64,000 bases of DNA from contig NZ_RCZH01000005.1 in assembly GCF_006438875.1 (NCBI RefSeq), forward strand, positions 248,001-312,000, written 5' to 3'. A program made the position numbers and the translations under genes. The notes beneath the pieces are model-generated. The model worked only from the letters and a program-made list of their open reading frames with translations. It searched no databases and was not told where the DNA came from. Origin of the DNA: Flavobacterium pectinovorum. GTDB taxonomy: Bacteria > Bacteroidota > Bacteroidia > Flavobacteriales > Flavobacteriaceae. Positions 55,324-63,693 of the stretch are shown one piece after another; the stretch's first letter is position 1; every line of letters begins with the position of its first letter.

Positions 55324-55411
55324 TTCCGGGGGAACGAAACATATTGTAGGGATGGATTTTAATCCGTCCACGACAAAGAAATTCCGTAATCAAAATCCAG
55401 TTGCTTGTATC
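55324..55411. repeat. Dispersed repeat R1, extended
   Basis: GTTCCGGGGGAACGAAACAT, ATTGTAGGGATGGATTTTAA, then AATTCCGTAATCAAAATCCA. The extended copy at 56353-56442 shares all three parts. It sits just 3' of the lipoprotein gene. Confidence 0.75.
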
Positions 55412-55429
55412 GACAAAATTCACAGCAGA

Positions 55430-56107
55430 TTATTTAGCTTTTTTTACTTTAAATTCTACTAATCCCTCCGGTTCGCAAATTTTGAATGCTACATAGTAAT
55501 ATTCTTTAGTAACTCGTCTGATATAAAGAGTTTCATCCGAATTATTATATTTTGTGCATTCGTGTTTATCCATAAGCTCGTATGGCAGGTCTACCAGCGT
55601 TTTTACCTTTGTATTGACATCATAAATAAATATGTTGTATTTATCGTCTTCATCTGTGTACAAAATCAGTTCGTTTTTTAAATCAAAATCCCCCCAAATA
55701 CCTTTTAAAACTGCATTTCCGGTTTCTTTATTATACAGCCAAAAATAGGACTTGCTTGTTCCGCCTCCATTACTATGTAAAGCAAAATAATTTTGAAAAT
55801 CAACTTTTTCATAATATGGACGATAATTTGCTATGAAAGTGTCAACTAATAAGTAGGTATTATCTTTTTTACCATTAATGAGTCTAAAATTAATTACTTC
55901 TTCATTTTTGTCTAAAGCCGGAAAAATAATTAATTTATAGTTGTTTTTAAGATAAGCAGTTTGTGTTTCTATCGTGTCACCTTTTTCATCAAAAAAAACG
56001 TTGTCGATTGGTTTTTTTATTTTTTCTTCTTCCTTAGAAGATTTACGATTATCCATTTTGCAGCTGATAAAGCAAAGCAATAAAATAATTAAAATTTTAT
56101 TTTTCAT
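55430..56107 (-). CDS. Hypothetical lipoprotein
   Basis: 225 residues with a lipoprotein signal ending CFISC. Mature part (GDTIETQTAYLKNNYKLIIF, YFALHSNGGGTSKSYFWLYN, GIWGDFDLKNELILYTDEDD) looks like an incomplete beta-propeller of short strands. No family. In the accessory island; the small-family fragment lies 3 bp upstream of it in the same direction. Confidence 0.6.
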   Translation of the reverse strand: MKNKILIILLLCFISCKMDNRKSSKEEEKIKKPIDNVFFDEKGDTIETQTAYLKNNYKLIIFPALDKNEEVINFRLINGKKDNTYLLVDTFIANYRPYYEKVDFQNYFALHSNGGGTSKSYFWLYNKETGNAVLKGIWGDFDLKNELILYTDEDDKYNIFIYDVNTKVKTLVDLPYELMDKHECTKYNNSDETLYIRRVTKEYYYVAFKICEPEGLVEFKVKKAK

Positions 56108-56110
56108 TTT

Positions 56111-56299
56111 TTATAATTTTTCATTGGTAATCTCTCGAAAATAACTCAAAAACTCAAATTCATCCAAAGGAAATATTTGCAAAACAGTTTCTAAAATCAA
56201 ACTTACATTAATAGATTGGTTTTTCTTTTCTTCAATATTCTGCATATTGTGATCAAGTGCCAAAATACATAATTTTAGCATATTGATTATAAAACACAC
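56111..56299 (-). pseudogene. Truncated paralogue of the gene at 56464
   Basis: 62 codons; from NMLKLCILALDHNMQNIEEK onward it matches the C-terminal part of the 104-residue protein (DMLKLCILALDHDMHKIDEM), with SINVSLILETVLQIFPLDEF near the end. The first 40 residues of the family are replaced by sequence of the flanking repeat (MCFI). Either a pseudogene or a recombined C-terminal copy. Confidence 0.65.
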
Positions 56300-56352
56300 G
56301 CCAGCAGCAGAAATGACAATATTGCGACTATTTTTAATAAAGTTTTACAAAG

Positions 56353-56442
56353 AGTTCCGGAGAGGAACGAAGCATATTGTAGGGATGGATTTTAATTCGT
56401 CCACGGCGATAAATTCCGTAATCAAAATCCAGTTGCTTGCGT
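56353..56442. repeat. Dispersed repeat R1, extended, second copy
   Basis: Same three-part unit as 55324-55411, preceded by ATGACAATATTGCGACTATTT, also shared with the first copy (ATGACAATATTGTGATTATTT). It lies between the two copies of the small gene family. Confidence 0.75.
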
Positions 56443-56463
56443 CAGAAAAAAATCAGCAGAAGA

Positions 56464-56778
56464 TTATTCACCAAAAACCTCCCCAACATAACTTAAATAT
56501 TCAAATTCATTCAAAGGAAACATCTGGACAACAGTTTCCAGAATCAAACTCACATTTATAGATTCGTGTTTCATCTCGTCGATTTTGTGCATATCGTGAT
56601 CGAGTGCCAGAATGCATAATTTGAGCATATCGGTAATAACGCAGCCAAGTTCTAAATAATTGACAACCTTAAACTGAACTGCATAAGCGTTTTTGTCCTT
56701 TGTTGGTTTTAGAGTTGTAAAATATTGGGCGGTTAATTTTTTAAGTCTTGCTAGTTTTTCAATTTCATTGGTTTCCAT
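56464..56778 (-). CDS. Small acidic family protein
   Basis: 104 residues: METNEIEKLARLKKLTAQYF, then AYAVQFKVVNYLELGCVITD and SINVSLILETVVQMFPLNEF. Paralogous to 11998-12321 and to the fragment at 56111. Helical, soluble, no motif. Two or three copies in one window suggest a lineage-specific family; the fragment implies active recombination. Confidence 0.6.
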   Translation of the reverse strand: METNEIEKLARLKKLTAQYFTTLKPTKDKNAYAVQFKVVNYLELGCVITDMLKLCILALDHDMHKIDEMKHESINVSLILETVVQMFPLNEFEYLSYVGEVFGE

Positions 56779-56972
56779 AAGGCGTATATTTTTAATTTGT
56801 ATCTTGTTAATTGTTTTATAATTAGAATTTATAATTTTATTATAATAAAAATCTTACTTTTGTTTAGCTCGGCGAAGGAAGGAATTGATTGTACCGTACC
56901 AAATCATTTTTGCCCGTGTCGAACATTATTAAATATGTTTTTTACAGATTACCAGTTATTACACTTAATTAT

Positions 56973-56980
56973 TATCTTTG
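56973..56980 (+). promoter_or_regulatory. -7 box (TATCTTTG) immediately before the XRE gene
   Basis: The box ends only 4 bp before the ATG at 56985, so the transcript would start at or near the start codon (leaderless). There is no Shine-Dalgarno site. Confidence 0.5.
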
Positions 56981-56984
56981 AATT

Positions 56985-57407
56985 ATGAGCACACTTACAA
57001 AACCAAATCATATAGGGCGAAAAATAAGCCGTATTCGTGAACTTCGTGATATGAAACAAGAAGCTTTGGCGCAAGCTTTAGGAACAAACCAACAAGCGAT
57101 TTCTGCTTTGGAAAACAGCGAAACAATCGATGAAGCAAAACTTATAGAAGTCGCAAAAGCACTTGGTGTAACTGTCGAAGCAATTAAGAATTTTTCAGAA
57201 GAAGGCATGATTAATTATTTTAATACTTTTAATGAAACAGTTTCAAATAGTAGTTTTGGAAACGGAGCATGTAATAATGATTGCACTTTCAATCCATTAG
57301 ATAAATTAATGGAATCTGTAGAAGAAAATAAAAAACTTTACGAACGTCTGCTGAAAGCGGAACAAGATAAAAACGAATATTTAGAAAAATTACTAAATCA
57401 GAAATAA
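56985..57407 (+). CDS. XRE-family transcription regulator
   Basis: 140 residues. Helix-turn-helix in residues 8-68 (KISRIRELRDMKQEALAQAL, GTNQQAISALENSETIDEAK, LIEVAKALGVTVEAI). The rest is a linker with Cys residues (NGACNNDCTF) and a C-terminal coiled coil (ESVEENKKLYERLLKAEQDK) for dimerisation. Common standalone regulators in Bacteroidota. Possibly controls the island; promoter and a terminator at 57420 mark it as monocistronic. Confidence 0.88.
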   Translation: MSTLTKPNHIGRKISRIRELRDMKQEALAQALGTNQQAISALENSETIDEAKLIEVAKALGVTVEAIKNFSEEGMINYFNTFNETVSNSSFGNGACNNDCTFNPLDKLMESVEENKKLYERLLKAEQDKNEYLEKLLNQK

Positions 57408-57419
57408 AGATATTAATTC

Positions 57420-57450
57420 AAAAACCTTCCAGAAATGAAAGGTTTTTTTA
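57420..57450 (+). terminator. Terminator of the XRE gene
   Basis: Stem AAAAACCTTCC / GAAAGGTTTTT with T-run. Confidence 0.75.
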
Positions 57451-57460
57451 TTTTAGTGTC

Positions 57461-58663
57461 ATGAAAAACGCTGTCTATTATATTCTGTTTCTTTTTGTTA
57501 CGGTTTTAGGCTATGCTCAAAATAAGCAATTGTTACAAACGGGAGTTATTATCGATTCGGTGAAAATTACAACTGCTCCAACAGAATCGTATGCAATTTA
57601 TTTCCCTAAAAAATACGATGCTAAAACCCCATTGGCATTGGTTTTTATTTTTGAACCAGCCGCGAGAGGCAAAATAGGGATTAAGCCCTTTATTCCGGCG
57701 GCAGAAACGTACAATTATATTTTGGTATGCTCAAATACTTTAAGAAATGGATCAACCCAAAATAATATTGCCGTTGCCAATAGATTATTTGATGATGTAT
57801 TGCAAAACTATACGATTGATACTTCACAACTTTATATCTCAGGTTTTTCGGGCGGTGCAAGATTAGCCAGTTATTTCGGGATATCATCAGGCGCTTTTCA
57901 AGGAATTATTGCTTGTGGCGCTTCTTTTAATGGTATGGATAAATTTATACCACCTTCTAATAATTTCTCGTATGTAGGTATGGTTGGAGATAAGGATATG
58001 AATTATCAGGAAATGATTGAAAATAAAAAGTGGCTGGACAAAGCAAAGATTGCAAACACACTTTTTATTGCTCCTGTAGAACATGTTTGGCCTAAACAAT
58101 CTGAAATGCTTCGGGCATTTGACTGGTTGGAAATTCAGGCTTATAGAAAAAATATAAGACCAAAAAACGATACAATTATCAAAAGAATTTGTGATAAGAA
58201 CCTCCGAATTGCCGATAGTTTAAAGGCGAATAAAGAAATGGTTCTTTCGGTGAATACTTATGAAAAAGGAATTACTTTTTTTAATACAAATGAAGACAAT
58301 TCTCTAAGAGCCAAGATTACCGAAATCAAAAAATCCAGCGAATATAAAGATGAGGTGGAAAAAGTAGAGAAGATAAAGGTTTTAGAAAATGAAATTTTAG
58401 ATAAACTTTCACTTCGCTTTGCCCAGGAATTAAAATCGGATAAGAGCATTACTAATTTTAAGTTTTGGAAATCTGAAATCAAGGATTTGAATGTTATGAA
58501 GCTAGACAGCAAAAATCCTTTAACCCAAAATATGGCTGTTAGAGTATTATATTGGTTTCAGGTTTCGGTTTATGAAACTAAGCAGGAAAATAAAAGAACC
58601 CAACAAAATGACAAGTTTACTTATTGTCAGGAATTGTATAAAATTATTACCGAAACGAATTAG
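57461..58663 (+). CDS. Secreted alpha/beta-hydrolase-like protein
   Basis: 400 residues. Signal peptide (ending TVLGYAQ). Residues 40-230 are an alpha/beta-hydrolase of the PHB-depolymerase/dienelactone-like kind: SYAIYFPKKYDAKTPLALVF, then the nucleophile elbow GFSGGAR with Ser130, and PVEHVWP with His about 207. Residues 240-400 are helical, without a name. The substrate is unknown; periplasmic esterase or acyl-hydrolase is the best guess. Starts 11 bp after a terminator. Confidence 0.75.
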   Translation: MKNAVYYILFLFVTVLGYAQNKQLLQTGVIIDSVKITTAPTESYAIYFPKKYDAKTPLALVFIFEPAARGKIGIKPFIPAAETYNYILVCSNTLRNGSTQNNIAVANRLFDDVLQNYTIDTSQLYISGFSGGARLASYFGISSGAFQGIIACGASFNGMDKFIPPSNNFSYVGMVGDKDMNYQEMIENKKWLDKAKIANTLFIAPVEHVWPKQSEMLRAFDWLEIQAYRKNIRPKNDTIIKRICDKNLRIADSLKANKEMVLSVNTYEKGITFFNTNEDNSLRAKITEIKKSSEYKDEVEKVEKIKVLENEILDKLSLRFAQELKSDKSITNFKFWKSEIKDLNVMKLDSKNPLTQNMAVRVLYWFQVSVYETKQENKRTQQNDKFTYCQELYKIITETN

Positions 58664-58871
58664 AGAAAAATCCAAGATTTCATTACAGTGAAGGGGAATA
58701 AGTGAAAAGAAAGCTATAATGAAGTAACTTTTTCATTTTGAAATATTGATAAAATATTTTAATTTATTATAAGATTTATCTTTCTTTTTTTGGTAAATTG
58801 GTACTTTGGTAAAACATATTAAATTTATAGGATTGTAATCAAAGAAATAAATTATTTTAATAAAATTGAGC

Positions 58872-59699
58872 ATGAAAGAGCAAGAATCGATACAGATATT
58901 TGACGAAAAGAGAGTAAGAACTGTTTGGAATGAAGAGAAAGAAAAATGGTATTTTTCTATTATTGATGTAATAGAAGTTTTAACAAATTCTGATAGATCA
59001 AGAAAATATTGGAATGATTTAAAAAGTAAACTAAAAAGAGAAGGTAGTGAAGTGTCCGATAAAATCGGACGTTTGAAATTAGAGTCTTCCGATGGTAAGA
59101 TGCGTTTAACAGATGTGGCTGATACTGAGCAATTATTTCGTTTAATACAATCAATTCCTTCTCCAAAAGCCGAACCATTTAAACTGTGGCTTGCTCAAAT
59201 TGCTACAGAACGTTTGGATGAAATGCAAGATCCGGAACTTTCTATAGATCGGGCTTTAGATCAATATTTGCAGTTAGGGTATTCAGAAAGTTGGATAAAT
59301 CAGCGATTAAAAAGTATTGAAATTCGCAAAGAATTAACCGATGAATGGAAAAACAGAGGAATAAAAGAAGGTAGTCAGTTTGGGACTTTAACAGATATAA
59401 TTTCTAATGCCTGGTCAGGAAAAACGACCAAAGAATATAAAATGCTCAAAGGATTAAAAAAAGAAAATCTGCGAGATAATATGACAAATACCGAATTGAT
59501 TTTGAATATGCTTGCAGAAGCATCTACAAAAGATATTTCGGTTGCAAATGAACCGGAAACTTTTGATGAAAATAAAGAAGTTGCTCAACAAGGCGGTAAT
59601 GTTGCTAAGGTTGCTCTAAAAGAATTAGAATCTAAAACAGGAAAGAAAGTTGTGACTTCGATTAATGCTAAAGATATTTTGAAAAAACAGATTGAATAA
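58872..59699 (+). CDS. BRO-N/antirepressor-like protein
   Basis: 275 residues from the ATG at 58872 (a TTG two codons earlier is a weaker start). Residues 5-100 match the BRO-N pattern (VRTVWNEEKEKWYFSIIDVI, RSRKYWNDLKSKLKREGSEV, FRLIQSIPSPKAEPFKLWLA). The C-terminal helical part (DRALDQYLQLGYSESWINQR) is shared with chromosomal phage-antirepressor-like proteins of Bacteroidota. Phage antirepressors block repressors; the role of chromosomal copies is unknown. Lies at the right end of the island. Confidence 0.8.
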   Translation: MKEQESIQIFDEKRVRTVWNEEKEKWYFSIIDVIEVLTNSDRSRKYWNDLKSKLKREGSEVSDKIGRLKLESSDGKMRLTDVADTEQLFRLIQSIPSPKAEPFKLWLAQIATERLDEMQDPELSIDRALDQYLQLGYSESWINQRLKSIEIRKELTDEWKNRGIKEGSQFGTLTDIISNAWSGKTTKEYKMLKGLKKENLRDNMTNTELILNMLAEASTKDISVANEPETFDENKEVAQQGGNVAKVALKELESKTGKKVVTSINAKDILKKQIE

Positions 59700-59750
59700 T
59701 AATGTTCTTCAGAGAAATAAACACATATAAAAAGTATGAGTCATCGCTGA

Positions 59751-59873
59751 TGCTTTTCTATTTTAATGCAAATCTTGCGGAGTATTTTTTATTGTATATT
59801 TAATACCAAATCTTGAAGTTAGAATGAATATTATATTAGAAAATAAAGGAATTAAAACAGATTCTTTTTATGT
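59751..59873 (+). repeat. Right direct repeat of the 54-60 kb island
   Basis: Partner of 53906-54028 at constant offset 5845. Here the repeat continues into an intact gene; on the left it breaks. Confidence 0.85.
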
Positions 59874-60426
59874 ACCGCCTTTTGTTTTGCGAGAAGGCGA
59901 AGTCGTTGTTTTGTTTATATATAAAGGAGGTGATTACTATGATGCCGAGGTATTTCTCAGAGATATTTTTTGCGGTAAAATTAAGCATGAAAATGTGATT
60001 CTGCATCGAAAGATGACCTTTGTGGATTATTTTAGAAGATCATATTTTAGAGATAATTTTTTCCCTTTGACAGTTGGAAGATATCTTAAGAAAAATGCAG
60101 ATCTTAAAAGTCCTTTTGCCAGTAAAATATTTGAAGATAAATGGATTAAAAAAGAAACGAAAATAGAGAAATTGGCAGGAACTCCAAGAAAGCTTTTAAC
60201 TTTATATGCGGCTCTTTCAAAAACAAAAGATATAGTATTTGACTTACGCGCACTGGATTGGGAGGGAACTGAGTTTGCTTTTAAGATGGTGAATGACGCA
60301 GTAAAAGATGGAGGGGCAGCGATTTTGCTTGACGGTATTGAGAATATGAAAGAATACGCATCAAATTTCATAGAATTAGAATGGAATAAGGATAAGTTGC
60401 CAATTATAAAAGAATTTAATTTTTAG
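59824..60426 (+). CDS. Degenerate ABC-ATPase-like protein
   Basis: 200 residues. The opening MNIILENKGIKTDSFYVPPF, LREGEVVVLFIYKGG recalls the first strands of an ABC ATPase, and KLAGTPRKLLTLYAALSKTK, DIVFDLRALDWEG and GGAAILLDGI line up with the signature, Walker B and H-loop regions. But Walker A (GxxGxGKS) is absent, the signature LSGGQ reads LAGTP and the Walker B Glu is Arg, so it cannot hydrolyse ATP in the usual way. A 5' remnant lies at 53979. Confidence 0.6.
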   Translation: MNIILENKGIKTDSFYVPPFVLREGEVVVLFIYKGGDYYDAEVFLRDIFCGKIKHENVILHRKMTFVDYFRRSYFRDNFFPLTVGRYLKKNADLKSPFASKIFEDKWIKKETKIEKLAGTPRKLLTLYAALSKTKDIVFDLRALDWEGTEFAFKMVNDAVKDGGAAILLDGIENMKEYASNFIELEWNKDKLPIIKEFNF

Positions 60427-60750
60427 TGCATCGGGACGTTACTACAATGAATTACATTGCTTCTTTTTTTATAAGCGTTCCGGAGGAACAAATCATATTG
60501 TAGGGATGGATTTTAATCCATTCAGCACGATGATAACCCCAATGTATGTCATTTCGATTTCTATGATAAAAGCAATTTTTTAGGAGCTAATCCCACTATC
60601 CGTTTAACTGTTGCGCCACACGAAAGGATTCGTGCGGAAGCATTTCAGAGAGTAAAATATCAGAGAGTAAAATATATTTCTTAAAGTTTATTTATAAAAA
60701 AAAGCATTCGCCGCGGCGAATGCTTTTAATTTTTTTAGGGCAAAAAAAAA
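60427..60750. other. Intergenic stretch with repeats R1, R2 and a terminator
   Basis: R1 at 60476-60529 (GTTCCGGAGGAACAAATCAT), R2 fragment at 60580-60650 (GGAGCTAATCCCACTATCCG) and a terminator at 60697-60734. No gene. Confidence 0.6.
60697..60734 (-). terminator. Terminator of the 60751 gene
   Basis: Perfect stem AAAAGCATTCGCC / GGCGAATGCTTTT, with T/A runs on both sides. Confidence 0.9.
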
Positions 60751-61137
60751 TTAACGGCGGAATCCAGGACTTTCGTTTACCGATTCGTCAAGCTTAATTG
60801 CTTTTACTTTTTTAGCTGCAACTTTAATTTCGTGTTTTACAACTTTGCTGCTTTCTTTTACTTCTAATGTATAAGTTCCAGAAGGAAAACCTTCTAAACT
60901 TATTGTTTTTGAAATCTCTAATTTGTCTGCAGCAGAATCTCCTTTGTAAACTAAATTATTGTTTTCATCAAAAATAGAAAAAATTGATTTTTCAACGGTG
61001 TTCAAAGTAAAACTAACTACTTTTCCGTTTCCGGTTTTTATATTCAAAATATAATCCCCTTTTCCATCAATTGCATAAGAAAAAAGTGTTGTTAGAAACA
61101 AGGCCACAACTAAGCCCATTTTGGTAAATTTTGTCAT
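60751..61137 (-). CDS. Small secreted T9SS-CTD-like protein, copy 1
   Basis: 128 residues. Signal peptide ending FSYA, then IDGKGDYILNIKTGNGKVVS, a strand pattern FSIFDENNNLVYKGDSAADK, and SLEGFPSGTYTLEVKESSKV. This is the beta-sandwich pattern of T9SS C-terminal domains (IYD..G..l....., F.L..lP.GtYfl.v) but free-standing. The tail (ESPGFRR) differs from copies 2-4. Most diverged of the four. -7 box CAAAACTA (minus TAGTTTTG) at 61174-61181. Confidence 0.7.
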   Translation of the reverse strand: MTKFTKMGLVVALFLTTLFSYAIDGKGDYILNIKTGNGKVVSFTLNTVEKSIFSIFDENNNLVYKGDSAADKLEISKTISLEGFPSGTYTLEVKESSKVVKHEIKVAAKKVKAIKLDESVNESPGFRR

Positions 61138-61173
61138 GTCTTTTTTAATTGTTTATTACTAATTTGGAACGTC

Positions 61174-61181
61174 CAAAACTA
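61174..61181 (-). promoter_or_regulatory. -7 box (TAGTTTTG) of the 60751 gene
   Basis: TAnnTTTG match on the minus strand, 37 bp before the start at 61137. Confidence 0.45.
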
Positions 61182-61403
61182 AAAATTAAAATTTAATTTT
61201 ATGCAAAAAAAACACTTTTTTATAAGTGTAAATTGCTGAATTAAAGATGTTTCTGTGTTTTGTCTGAACTATGTACGTAATTGCTGGGCTCGTGGATGTT
61301 TTTTGAAGTTTTTTTTTAACCCCGTAAAAATCAGTATTTTGAAATTATTAAGAATAGTTTTCCAAAAAAAATAAGTTTACAGTTAGTCAGTAAAAAAAGG
61401 GCA

Positions 61404-61442
61404 TAAAAAAACAGCTCATGAACGTCAAGGGAGCTGTTTTTT
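61404..61442 (-). terminator. Terminator of copy 2
   Basis: Stem AAACAGCTC / GAGCTGTTT with A/T runs, closing the transcript of 61508-61915. Confidence 0.8.
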
Positions 61443-61507
61443 GAATATTATTATTTTAATTTTCATTAAGTCTTATCTCACATTTGGACTTCTTGATTCA
61501 GCATTTT

Positions 61508-61915
61508 TTAGCGTACTGCAACGCTGCTTTCTTTAGCAGAAAAACCTGCTTTGTAAACTGATGAAACTGCTTTTTTAGACAAAACTGTAGTATCATCGGT
61601 TATTGTAATTTCATGTCTTACTTTTTTTACATTATCTTCAACTTCCAAGAAGTACGTTCCTTCTGGAAATTCTTCTAAGCTAAAAGTTCTCAAAATTCCA
61701 TCTTTACCTGAAGCGCTTTCAGCATAAATTAGAGTACCATCTTTGTCGTAAATTGCTAAACTGGCTTTTTTTACCTGATTAAGCGCAAACGTAATCACTT
61801 TTCCATTCGTTTTTATGACGTGAAGATTAAAATCTTCATTCCCGTCAATTGCATAAGTACTCATTCCTGTGAAAAGTACAGCACATACTAAACTCAATTT
61901 TAAAATCTTTTTCAT
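61508..61915 (-). CDS. Small secreted T9SS-CTD-like protein, copy 2
   Basis: 135 residues: signal peptide (ending STYA), IDGNEDFNLHVIKTNGKVIT, FALNQVKKASLAIYDKDGTL, EEFPEGTYFLEVEDNVKKVR, then a 25-residue tail AVSSVYKAGFSAKESSVAVR kept in copies 3 and 4. About 85 percent identical to copy 3. Probably a periplasmic or secreted single beta-sandwich. Function unknown. Confidence 0.75.
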   Translation of the reverse strand: MKKILKLSLVCAVLFTGMSTYAIDGNEDFNLHVIKTNGKVITFALNQVKKASLAIYDKDGTLIYAESASGKDGILRTFSLEEFPEGTYFLEVEDNVKKVRHEITITDDTTVLSKKAVSSVYKAGFSAKESSVAVR

Positions 61916-62164
61916 GGTATTTAAATTTTAAATTAATAGTTCTAATTCTCTGATGCTAAATTACTTATGATATTTATGTATTCTCACAACTCTATTTGCT
62001 GATTTCGATGCTGTATTCTCATTTACGAAACCGTTATAGGTTAAAATTTGAATTATTTTTATCGTATTTGTTAATTTGATTATTATTTTTTAATGTTTGG
62101 TGTTAATTAAGAGAATGTAAATTTATCTGTATTTCTTACAAAAGAAATGTTTGCGAAAAAAGTT

Positions 62165-62480
62165 GAACCGCAGAGTGCGCAAAGTTTTTTTATCTTGGAC
62201 TATGTCGAGCCAACACAGTTCACAAGCTTTGTGCAAAAGTTTTTACCGCAGAGCGCGCAAAGGTTTTTGCTGTAGATTATAAATAGTAAACACAAAGTTC
62301 GCAAAGCTTTATGTTTGTTTCTAACGAAAAGAATGTTTTGAAAAAGTTTTAACCACAGAGTGCACAATGAAAAAATGCAAATTTCGCAAAGCTATTTTTT
62401 GATGAAGCTTTGCGAACTTTGCGTTTACTATACGTAATAAAAAAAAACCTTTGCGCGCTCTGCGGTTAAAAATTAAGCAC
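62165..62480. repeat. Nested CGCAAAG inverted repeats, unit 1
   Basis: ACCGCAGAGCGCGCAAAGGT near 62247 pairs with ACCTTTGCGCGCTCTGCGGT near 62447; inside, AGTAAACACAAAGTTCGCAA pairs imperfectly with AACTTTGCGTTTACTAT. Can fold into a large stem. Confidence 0.7.
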
Positions 62481-62543
62481 AAAGCAAAAAAAACTTAGCG
62501 ACTTAGCGCCTTCGCGGCAAACCTCCCTCAAAAAAGTATAGAG

Positions 62544-62582
62544 CAAAAAAAAACAGCTCAATAACCACAAAGAGCTGTTTTT
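62544..62582 (-). terminator. Terminator of copy 3
   Basis: Stem AAACAGCTC / GAGCTGTTT. Confidence 0.8.
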
Positions 62583-62654
62583 AAAACTATACAGTTTTTA
62601 AACTTTACTAACTATCTAACCTCATTCTTATACTTTATGAGAGCATAAAACTTT

Positions 62655-63062
62655 TTAGCGTACTGCTACGCTTGTATTGTTTGCAGAAACTCCTGCTTTA
62701 TAAACTGATGAAACTGCTTTTGATGATAAAACCGAAGTTTCGTCAGTAATAGTAATTTCGTGTCTTACTTTTTTTGCGTTGTCTTCCACTTCTAAGAAAT
62801 AAGTTCCGGCTGGAAATTCTTCTAAGCTAAAAGTTCTTAAGATTCCGTCTTTACCAGAAGCAGCTTCAGAATAAAGTACAGTGCCATCTTTGTCATAAAT
62901 TGTTAAAGTGGCTTTTTTTACCTGGTTAAGGGCAAACGTAATTAGTTTTCCATTATTATTCTTTAATACGTGAAGATTAAAATCTTCATTTCCGTCAATT
63001 GCATAAGTACTCATTCCGGTGAAAAGTACAGCACATACTAAACTCAATTTTAAATTTTTCAT
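62655..63062 (-). CDS. Small secreted T9SS-CTD-like protein, copy 3
   Basis: 135 residues, same signal peptide region (LVCAVLFTGMSTYA), IDGNEDFNLHVLKNNNGKLI, FALNQVKKATLTIYDKDGTV, EEFPAGTYFLEVEDNAKKVR, tail AVSSVYKAGVSANNTSVAVR. Its gene plus about 740 bp of flanking DNA is duplicated to the right as copy 4. Confidence 0.75.
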   Translation of the reverse strand: MKNLKLSLVCAVLFTGMSTYAIDGNEDFNLHVLKNNNGKLITFALNQVKKATLTIYDKDGTVLYSEAASGKDGILRTFSLEEFPAGTYFLEVEDNAKKVRHEITITDETSVLSSKAVSSVYKAGVSANNTSVAVR

Positions 63063-63302
63063 GGTATTTAGTTTTTAAATTAATAGTTCTAATTCTCTGA
63101 TGCTAAATTACTTTAGACTTATATATTTGAGCACAACTCTATTTGCCAATTTCTATGCTGTATTCTCATTTACGAAACCGTTATAGGTTAAAATTTGAAT
63201 TATTTTTATCGTATTTGTTAATTTGGTTATTATTTTTCAACGTTTCGACTGAATTAAGAGAATGTAAATTTATCTGTATTTCTTACAAAAGAAATGTTTG
63301 CG

Positions 63303-63617
63303 AAAAAAGTTGAACCGCAGAGTGCGCAAAGTTTTTTTATCTTGGACTATGTCGAGCCAACACAAAGTTCACAAGCTTTGTGCAAAAGTTTTTACCGCAG
63401 AGCGCGCAAAGGTTTTGCTGTAGATTATAAATAGTAAACACAAAGTTCGCAAAGCTTTATGTTTGTTTCTAACGAAAAGAATGTTTTGAAAAAGTTTTAA
63501 CCGCAGAGTGCACAATGAAAAAATGCAAATTTCGCAAAGCTATTTTTAGATGAAGCTTTGCGAACTTTGCGTTTACTATACGTAATAAAATAAAAAAACC
63601 TTTGCGCGCTCTGCGGT
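63303..63617. repeat. Nested CGCAAAG inverted repeats, unit 2
   Basis: Second copy of the 62165-62480 structure. Confidence 0.7.
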
Positions 63618-63693
63618 TAAAAATTAAGCACAAAGCAAAAAAAACTTTGCGACTTAGCGCCTTCGCGGCAAACCTCCCCAAAAAAGTATAAAA

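Larger units (their letters stand above)
54901..55429. other. Intergenic stretch with repeats R3 and R1
   Basis: A cassette-repeat fragment (TTCACGAGCGGACATTCTTG on the minus strand, near 55090), R3 at 55186-55292 and R1 at 55324-55411. No gene. Confidence 0.55.
61138..61507. other. Intergenic stretch between copies 1 and 2
   Basis: Promoter of the 60751 gene, AT-rich DNA and a terminator at 61404-61442. No gene seen. Confidence 0.5.
61916..62654. other. Long intergenic unit, first of two tandem copies
   Basis: Holds the promoter of copy 2, a large nested inverted repeat at 62165-62480 and the terminator of copy 3. The same unit recurs 1.15 kb to the right (63063-63804). No gene. Confidence 0.6.
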
